64,000 nt of DNA from Cedecea lapagei (lineage in GTDB: Bacteria; Pseudomonadota; Gammaproteobacteria; Enterobacterales; Enterobacteriaceae), in assembly GCF_900635955.1 (NCBI RefSeq), contig NZ_LR134201.1, forward strand, positions 4,340,001-4,404,000, written 5' to 3'. Positions 58,226 to 64,000 of this stretch are shown here, one piece after another. Numbering within the stretch: the first letter of the stretch is position 1; each line of letters starts with the position of its first letter. Position numbers and translations under genes: made by a program. The notes beneath the pieces are model-generated. The model was given only the letters and a program-made list of their open reading frames with translations. It searched no databases and was not told the origin of the DNA.

Positions 58226-59556
58226 TACGCGAGCTTAAGGTTACGCGTCATGTTTTCGATGCTGTTTTCGTAGATAACGACGTTATCTTCAATGCGGATC
58301 CCGCCAAACGGCTTCAGGGCTTCAATCCGCTCCCAGTCGAAGTGTTTGCTGTACTGACCTTCACGCCACGGCGCCAGCAGTGACTCAATGAAGTACAGGC
58401 CTGGCTCAATGGTCACTACCATGCGTGGTTCCAGCACCCGGGTACAGCGCAGGTAAGGATGCTGAGAAGGCGCGGCCAGGTGCGTTCCGCTATCGTCCTG
58501 CATAAAGCCAGCCACGTCGTGAACCTGCAGGCCCAGCGGATGCCCGATACCATGCGGCATAAACGGCGTGGTGATCCCTGCTTCCAGCATCGCTTCTTCA
58601 CTGATGTCGTTCACCAGCTTGTGGCGACGCAGCAGTTTTGCCAGGCGCTGATGGAACTGAATGTGATAGTCGGTATAGCGCACGCCGGACTTCAGAGTAT
58701 CGATAAGCGCCAGCTGCTCTTCGTTGACGTCTTTAATCAGGTGAGCAAAATCGCTGTCGCTTTGGGTTGTCCAGGTGCGAGTCAGGTCGGCGGCATAGCC
58801 GTTATATTCAGCCCCGGCATCCAGCAGGAAGCTGCGGATTTCCGCAGGTACGCGGTGATCCAGTTTAGTGTAGTGCAGCACCGAGGCATGCTCATTGAGC
58901 GCCACAATATTGCCATAAGGCACGTCGGTATCGCGGTGGCCGGTCGCCGTCAGGTAGGCGATGTTAATATCGAACTCGCTCATACCGGAAAGGAAAGCTT
59001 CATGCGCGGCACGGTGGCCCACGACCGCAGTTTTCTGCGCTTCACGCATGCAGGACAGCTCGTAGTCCGTTTTATAAGCGCGGTAGTAATGCAGGTAATC
59101 GATAACCCCTTTCGGGTTGATATTGGCTGGGGTGATATCCAGCTGTAAAGCGCGCTCCGGCACCGGGCCAATGTAGCCGATGTTGCCGCGAGCAGCGGGC
59201 AGCTGGCTACCGATAACGTCTGCTTTTGGCAGGGCTATCACTTCAATATCATCGGTCCAGAAGGATTCCGGCAGCGGCTCAACGTTGTGCCAGTAATCTA
59301 CCGGCAGATAGAACCACAGCTTCGGCTTGTTCACGCCGTCCACCAGCAACCAGCAGTTTGGTACCTGAGTCACCGGGACCCACGCCTTAAACTGCGGGTT
59401 AACTTTAAACGGATAGGCATGGTCATCAAGGAAGACGTTGAACAGCTCCCCGGAGTGAATAAGCAATGCATCAAGGTTAAAACGCGCCAGAACGTTGCGG
59501 GTACGCTCCTGTAGCGTTGCCACATGATCTTTGTACAGCGCGGCCAGTGATTCCAT
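58225..59556 (-). CDS. pepQ: Xaa-Pro dipeptidase (prolidase)
   Basis: 443 aa, as in E. coli. Pita-bread metalloprotease hydrolysing dipeptides ending in proline; metal ligands in LLDAGAEYNGYAADLTRTW, PHGIGHPLGLQVHD and EPGLYF are present. Divergent from fadB, heading the pepQ-yigZ-trkH-hemG group. Confidence 0.98.
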   Translation of the reverse strand: MESLAALYKDHVATLQERTRNVLARFNLDALLIHSGELFNVFLDDHAYPFKVNPQFKAWVPVTQVPNCWLLVDGVNKPKLWFYLPVDYWHNVEPLPESFWTDDIEVIALPKADVIGSQLPAARGNIGYIGPVPERALQLDITPANINPKGVIDYLHYYRAYKTDYELSCMREAQKTAVVGHRAAHEAFLSGMSEFDINIAYLTATGHRDTDVPYGNIVALNEHASVLHYTKLDHRVPAEIRSFLLDAGAEYNGYAADLTRTWTTQSDSDFAHLIKDVNEEQLALIDTLKSGVRYTDYHIQFHQRLAKLLRRHKLVNDISEEAMLEAGITTPFMPHGIGHPLGLQVHDVAGFMQDDSGTHLAAPSQHPYLRCTRVLEPRMVVTIEPGLYFIESLLAPWREGQYSKHFDWERIEALKPFGGIRIEDNVVIYENSIENMTRNLKLA

Positions 59557-59703
59557 AATTTATCCTTCTGTTTTTGTACCTGTTCGCCACGCATCTTAGC
59601 ATACCGGACAAACCGTCGAGTTATTTCCGCCTCCTGTGATCGAGTTTGCAAATATTTAAAGAGAAATTTGCATTTCATTAACATCAATCCCACACTCCGC
59701 TTC

Positions 59704-59720
59704 ATCTGGTACGACCAGAT
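59704..59720 (+). promoter_or_regulatory. FadR operator of fadBA
   Basis: ATCTGGTACGACCAGAT is a perfect palindrome identical to the E. coli fadBA FadR site core, 27 bp before the fadB start. FadR represses here and long-chain acyl-CoA relieves it. It lies in the 190-bp gap between divergent pepQ and fadB. Confidence 0.92.
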
Positions 59721-59746
59721 CCCATTGCTGGATTCAGGAGACTGAC

Positions 59747-61936
59747 ATGCTCTACCAAGGTGAAACCCTACATCTCGACTGGCTGGAAGACGGCATCGCC
59801 GAACTGGTGTTTGATGCCCCCGGCTCCGTCAACAAGCTGGATACGGCGACCGTTGCCAGCCTCGGCGAAGCGCTGGCCGTGCTTGAAAAACAGCCCAATC
59901 TCAAAGGCCTGCTGCTGAGCTCGAGCAAGTCCGCCTTTATCGTTGGCGCCGACATTACCGAATTCCTGTCGCTGTTCCTGGTGCCCGCTGAACAGCTGAC
60001 CCATTGGCTGCAGTTTGCCAACAGCGTATTTAACCGCCTGGAAGATCTGCCTGTCCCGACCATCGCCGCCGTGAATGGCTATGCGCTGGGTGGTGGATGC
60101 GAATGCGTACTGGCGACGGATTACCGGTTGGCGACAGCGGATGCCCGCATTGGCCTGCCGGAAACCAAATTAGGCATCATGCCCGGCTTCGGCGGTTCCG
60201 TTCGCCTGCCTCGCCTGTTGGGTGCCGATAGCGCGCTTGAAATTATTACCGCGGGCAAAGATGTCAGCGCAGCAGAAGCGCAAAAACTGGGGCTGGTTGA
60301 TGGCGTAGTAAAAACCGAAAAGCTGCGCGACGGTGCGCTGGCGATTCTGCGCCAGGCAATCAAAGGCGAGCTGGACTGGCAGGCTAAACGCGCGCCGAAA
60401 CTGCAGCCTCTGAAACTGAGCAAAATTGAAGCCGGCATGAGCTTTACCATCGCCAAAGGCATGGTGGCACAGATCGCCGGCAAGCATTATCCAGCCCCGA
60501 TGACCGCGGTAAAAACGATTGAAGCCGCCGCAGGCCTTGGCCGCGATGAAGCCCTGAAGCTTGAGACCCAAAGCTTTGTGCCGCTGGCTCGCTCCAATGA
60601 AGCCCGCGCGCTGGTCGGCATCTTTTTGAACGATCAGTTCGTTAAAGGCAAAGCGAAAAAGCTCACCAAAGATATCGAAACGCCTGAACACGCAGCCGTG
60701 CTGGGCGCAGGCATTATGGGCGGCGGCATTGCTTACCAGTCAGCCTGGAAAGGCGTGCCGGTATTAATGAAGGACATCAACGAGAAGTCGCTGGCATTAG
60801 GTATTAATGAAGCCAGCAAGCTGCTGAACAAGCAGCTTGAGCGCGGCAAAATTGACGGCATGAAACTGGCTCAGGTTATCTCAACCATTCAGCCGACGCT
60901 GGAATATGCCGGGTTTGAGCGCGTAGACGTCGTTGTGGAAGCCGTTGTTGAGAACCCAAAAGTGAAAAAGGCGGTGCTGGCAGAAACCGAAGACAAGGTT
61001 CGCCCGGATGCCGTCCTGGCTTCCAACACCTCCACCATTCCTATCAGCGAGCTGGCAAACGTGCTTAAACGCCCGGAAAACTTCTGCGGCATGCACTTCT
61101 TTAACCCGGTTCACCGCATGCCGCTGGTTGAAGTCATTCGCGGAGAAAAAACCTCGGACGTCACTATTGCCAAAGTGGTGGCGTGGGCGAGCAAGATGGG
61201 CAAAACGCCTATCGTGGTGAACGACTGCCCGGGCTTCTTTGTAAACCGCGTGCTCTTCCCCTACTTCGCAGGCTTTAGCCAGCTGCTGCGCGACGGCGCT
61301 GATTTCCGCCAGATTGATAAAGTGATGGAAAAACAGTTCGGCTGGCCGATGGGCCCGGCTTATCTGCTGGATGTGGTCGGGATTGATACCGCTCATCACG
61401 CCCAGGCGGTAATGGCCGCCGGCTTCCCACAGCGTATGAGCAAAGATTACCGCGACGCTATCGACGTTCTTTTCGATGCCGGACGCTACGGCCAGAAAAC
61501 CCAGCAGGGCTTCTACCGCTTTAAAGAAGACAAAAAAGGTAAACCGCGCAAAGAGCAGGACGAGGCTGTCGACGGCCTGCTGGCAGAAGTTAGCCAGCCT
61601 AAGCGCAGCTTCAGCGACGAAGAAATTATCGCCCGCATGATGATCCCGATGGTCAACGAAGTCGTTCGCTGCCTCGAAGAAGGCGTGATTGCCAGCCCGG
61701 CAGAAGCCGACATGGCGCTGGTTTACGGCCTCGGTTTCCCTCCGTTCCACGGCGGTGCATTCCGCTGGCTGGACACCCTGGGCAGCGCGAAATATTTCGA
61801 TATGGCGCAGCAGTACCAAAACCTCGGCCCGCTGTATGCCGTGCCTGAAGGCCTGAAGGCCAAAGCATCACGCAATGAGCCGTACTATCCGCCGGTTGAG
61901 CCTGCCCGCCCGGCCAGTGACCTGAAAAGCGCCTGA
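59747..61936 (+). CDS. fadB: Fatty acid oxidation complex subunit alpha
   Basis: 729 aa, as in E. coli. Multifunctional: enoyl-CoA hydratase/isomerase N-terminal domain (VNGYALGGGCECVLATDYR, GLPETKLGIMPGFGG) and hydroxyacyl-CoA dehydrogenase domain with GAGIMGGGIAYQSA (about 320) and FFNPVHRMPLVEVI. First gene of fadBA under FadR. Confidence 0.98.
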   Translation: MLYQGETLHLDWLEDGIAELVFDAPGSVNKLDTATVASLGEALAVLEKQPNLKGLLLSSSKSAFIVGADITEFLSLFLVPAEQLTHWLQFANSVFNRLEDLPVPTIAAVNGYALGGGCECVLATDYRLATADARIGLPETKLGIMPGFGGSVRLPRLLGADSALEIITAGKDVSAAEAQKLGLVDGVVKTEKLRDGALAILRQAIKGELDWQAKRAPKLQPLKLSKIEAGMSFTIAKGMVAQIAGKHYPAPMTAVKTIEAAAGLGRDEALKLETQSFVPLARSNEARALVGIFLNDQFVKGKAKKLTKDIETPEHAAVLGAGIMGGGIAYQSAWKGVPVLMKDINEKSLALGINEASKLLNKQLERGKIDGMKLAQVISTIQPTLEYAGFERVDVVVEAVVENPKVKKAVLAETEDKVRPDAVLASNTSTIPISELANVLKRPENFCGMHFFNPVHRMPLVEVIRGEKTSDVTIAKVVAWASKMGKTPIVVNDCPGFFVNRVLFPYFAGFSQLLRDGADFRQIDKVMEKQFGWPMGPAYLLDVVGIDTAHHAQAVMAAGFPQRMSKDYRDAIDVLFDAGRYGQKTQQGFYRFKEDKKGKPRKEQDEAVDGLLAEVSQPKRSFSDEEIIARMMIPMVNEVVRCLEEGVIASPAEADMALVYGLGFPPFHGGAFRWLDTLGSAKYFDMAQQYQNLGPLYAVPEGLKAKASRNEPYYPPVEPARPASDLKSA

Positions 61937-61945
61937 GGAGTGATT

Positions 61946-63109
61946 ATGGAAAAGGTTGTTATCGTTGATGCCATCCGTACGCCGATGGGCCGCTCCAAAG
62001 GCGGCGCGTTCCGCAACGTTCGCGCGGAGGATCTGTCTGCGCACCTGATGCGCAGCATTCTGTCCCGTAACCCGGCGCTCGAAGCGGCGGCGCTGGATGA
62101 TATTTACTGGGGCTGCGTACAGCAGACGCTGGAGCAAGGCTTCAATATTGCACGCAACGCGTCCCTGTTGGCTGAAATCCCTCATTCGGTCCCCGCCACT
62201 ACGGTGAACCGTCTCTGCGGCTCTTCAATGCAGGCGCTGCACGATGCCGCCCGCATGATCCAAACCGGCGACGCGCATGCCTGCCTGATTGGCGGCGTGG
62301 AGCACATGGGCCACGTGCCGATGACCCACGGCATTGACTTCCATCCGGGCCTGAGCCGCAACGTCGCAAAAGCTGCGGGCATGATGGGCCTGACGGCTGA
62401 AATGCTCTCCCGCCTGCACGGCATCAGCCGTGAAATGCAGGATCAGTTTGCCGCTCGCTCGCATCAGCGTGCCTGGGCTGCAACGGAAGCCGGTCATTTT
62501 AAAGCTGAAATAATGCCGACCAGCGGCCACGATGCCGACGGCGTTCTGAAGCGCTATGACTTCGACGAAGTGATTCGTCCCGAAACCACGGTTGAAGGCC
62601 TGGCGGCGCTGAAGCCTGCTTTTGATCCGGTCAACGGGACGGTCACCGCAGGCACCTCGTCAGCGCTGTCCGATGGCGCATCGGCGATGCTGCTGATGAG
62701 TGAATCACGCGCCAAAGAGCTGGGCCTGAAAATCCGCGCTCGCGTACGCTCCATGGCCGTCGTCGGCTGCGATCCGTCCATCATGGGTTACGGCCCGGTT
62801 CCGGCCTCAAGGCTGGCGCTGAAAAAAGCAGGCCTGACGGCTCAGGATATCGATTTGTTCGAAATGAACGAAGCGTTTGCCGCCCAGATCCTGCCGTGTA
62901 TTAAAGATCTGGGGCTGATGGATAAGATCGACGAGAAGATCAACCTGAACGGTGGGGCGATCGCCCTGGGCCACCCGCTTGGTTGTTCCGGCTCGCGCAT
63001 CAGCACCACGCTTATCAACCTGATGGAGCGTCGCGACGCGCAGTTTGGCCTGGCTACGATGTGTATCGGCCTGGGTCAGGGTATCGCAACCGTATTTGAA
63101 CGCGTTTAA
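61946..63109 (+). CDS. fadA: 3-ketoacyl-CoA thiolase, subunit beta
   Basis: 387 aa, as in E. coli, with ATG at 61946 (MEKVVIVDAIRTPMG) behind GAGGAGTGATT; a GTG two codons upstream is less likely. Thiolytic cleavage of 3-ketoacyl-CoA. Nucleophile Cys91 in RLCGSS, His in GGAIALGHPLGCSG and C-terminal Cys in TMCIGLGQG. Nine bases after fadB. Confidence 0.98.
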   Translation: MEKVVIVDAIRTPMGRSKGGAFRNVRAEDLSAHLMRSILSRNPALEAAALDDIYWGCVQQTLEQGFNIARNASLLAEIPHSVPATTVNRLCGSSMQALHDAARMIQTGDAHACLIGGVEHMGHVPMTHGIDFHPGLSRNVAKAAGMMGLTAEMLSRLHGISREMQDQFAARSHQRAWAATEAGHFKAEIMPTSGHDADGVLKRYDFDEVIRPETTVEGLAALKPAFDPVNGTVTAGTSSALSDGASAMLLMSESRAKELGLKIRARVRSMAVVGCDPSIMGYGPVPASRLALKKAGLTAQDIDLFEMNEAFAAQILPCIKDLGLMDKIDEKINLNGGAIALGHPLGCSGSRISTTLINLMERRDAQFGLATMCIGLGQGIATVFERV

Positions 63110-63137
63110 TAAAAAACTGAGTTTAGTTGCCGTGTTT

Positions 63138-63164
63138 CCCGCCTGTCAGGGGCGGGTTTTTTAT
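63138..63164 (+). terminator. Terminator of fadBA
   Basis: CCCGCC-TGTCAGG-GGCGGG followed by TTTTTTATT, about 28 bp after the fadA stop. Confidence 0.88.
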
Positions 63165-63172
63165 TGCTTAAG

Positions 63173-63202
63173 AATAAAAAAAACCACCGACGATACGGTG
63201 GC
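63173..63202 (-). terminator. Terminator of fre
   Basis: Minus strand CCACCG-TATCGT-CGGTGG followed by a T run (TTTTTTTTATTC). Ends the transcript convergent with fadBA. Confidence 0.85.
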
Positions 63203-63223
63203 TTCTTCTGACGACGTCGAGCC

Positions 63224-63925
63224 TTAGATAAAGGAGAACGCGTCGCCGAACATATGATCCACCAGCGCACCGCGCTCATTGCAGAAAAGCTCACGGGCGA
63301 TTTTCGCCATTTCGAAACGGCCTGCGATGTAAATATCGTGCCCGCTCAGTGAACTGTAATCCTGCATAACGGCGGTCAGTACTGTCCCACTGCGACCACG
63401 CCAGCCCTCTTCCGGCTGCTCAACCACGGCTTCAACACGCAGGTTTTGGTGCTGCAGAGTCAGTCCTTCAAGCTCGGCCAGATCGTAGAGGTGTTTCTCT
63501 TCGCGACCGCCCCAGTAAATGGCAATTTCGCGCTGCGGATTACGCGCCAGCGCCGTCAGCAGAATAGAACGTACGTAAGAGAAGCCTGTTCCCCCGGCAA
63601 TCAGAATGAGCGGACGGTCTTCATCTTCGCGCAGCCACGCATCGCCGTGCGGCATATCAACCACTATTTCCTGCTCTTTCAGAATACGGTCCATGACCGC
63701 CATAGCATACAGATTGAGCTCCGAAGCACCGATGTGCAGCTCAATGAACTCGTGTTCGCTCGGCGTGGATGCCATAGAGAACGGGCGCTTATCCCGCTCG
63801 TCCATCACCACCATCAAATACTGCCCGGCCTGGAATGAGAAATCGCCTTCCGGCAGCAATCGAACGCGATACACCGTGTCGGTTATCGCTTCTACCGAGT
63901 TCACTTTACAGCTTAAGGTTGTCAT
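63224..63925 (-). CDS. fre: NAD(P)H-flavin reductase
   Basis: 233 aa, as in E. coli, with ATG at 63925 (MTTLSCKVNSVEAIT) behind CAGAGGGAACGC; the frame runs seven codons further. Reduces free flavins with NAD(P)H, used for iron release and ribonucleotide reductase activation. Flavin-binding KRPFSMAST and NADPH-binding LIAGGTGFSY are present. Downstream of a gene ending near 63973. Confidence 0.97.
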   Translation of the reverse strand: MTTLSCKVNSVEAITDTVYRVRLLPEGDFSFQAGQYLMVVMDERDKRPFSMASTPSEHEFIELHIGASELNLYAMAVMDRILKEQEIVVDMPHGDAWLREDEDRPLILIAGGTGFSYVRSILLTALARNPQREIAIYWGGREEKHLYDLAELEGLTLQHQNLRVEAVVEQPEEGWRGRSGTVLTAVMQDYSSLSGHDIYIAGRFEMAKIARELFCNERGALVDHMFGDAFSFI

Positions 63926-63972
63926 GCGTTCCCTCTGTCGGGTCAATAATGCTAAACCGTAAAGGTCGCCGC

Positions 63973-64000
63973 TCAGGCGCCTTTGTCGTTATCAAAAATA
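63973..64000 (-). CDS. ubiD: C-terminal fragment, probably of ubiD (rest outside window)
   Basis: The minus strand reads in frame ...FDNDKGA followed by TGA at 63973-63975, 47 bp before the fre start. In E. coli ubiD (4-hydroxy-3-polyprenylbenzoate decarboxylase) directly precedes fre on the same strand. The assignment rests on synteny; only about eight codons are visible. Confidence 0.5.

Overview
This 64-kb window is a chromosomal housekeeping segment of an enterobacterium (Enterobacteriaceae; protein lengths and gene order are very close to E. coli and Salmonella, and the 16S V6 sequences are of the Enterobacter/Klebsiella/Cedecea kind; I cannot name the genus from sequence alone). It corresponds to the 86-91 min region of the E. 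coli map, read in the opposite orientation.

Layout. 1-9.1 kb: 5' part of metH (cut by the window edge), divergent iclR, then aceK-aceA-aceB (glyoxylate bypass, right-to-left) and metA, with IclR boxes and a four-unit met box array. 9.2-14.7 kb: an rRNA operon on the minus strand (16S, tRNA-Glu, 23S, 5S) followed by an elaborate multi-hairpin terminator region; by its flanks (purH on the 16S side, metA on the 5S side) this is the rrnE locus. 15.2-22.6 kb: purHD, yjaH-like lipoprotein, hupA, yjaG, nfi, hemE, nudC. 22.6-28.8 kb: rsd and the TPP-riboswitch-controlled thiCEFSGH operon. 28.8-32 kb: an accessory insertion between thiH and rpoC holding an orphan PTS EIIB/EIIA pair, a membrane-anchored AraC-type regulator and a secreted alpha/beta hydrolase. 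32-46.3 kb: rpoC, rpoB, rplL, rplJ, rplA, rplK, nusG, secE, tufB and the tRNA cluster Thr-Tyr-Gly-Thr. 46.7-49.7 kb: coaA, birA, murB. 49.8-55.5 kb: a second rRNA operon (16S, tRNA-Ile, tRNA-Ala, 23S, 5S). 55.6-64 kb: hemG, trkH, yigZ, pepQ, fadB, fadA, fre and probably the last codons of ubiD.

The most notable structural point is the second rRNA operon: its upstream flank (hemG, with Ile/Ala spacer tRNAs) is that of E. coli rrnA, while its downstream flank (murB-birA) is that of rrnB. The roughly 130-kb segment that lies between rrnA and rrnB in E. coli is therefore not here, which implies an rrn-mediated translocation or an assembly collapse. Next in interest is a three-hairpin module downstream of 5S, present in both operons and duplicated in the first, whose two tandem versions differ by compensatory changes in all three stems. 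A tRNA-Tyr 3'-end repeat resembling the rtT repeats of the E. coli tyrT operon sits in the tufB tRNA operon.

Functionally the window joins translation and transcription machinery (rRNA, tRNA, EF-Tu, ribosomal proteins, RNA polymerase, NusG, Rsd, HU) with cofactor synthesis (thiamine, heme, CoA, biotin regulation), purine and methionine synthesis, and acetate/fatty acid use (aceBAK with fadBA). I did not find a defence system, prophage, transposase or CRISPR array.
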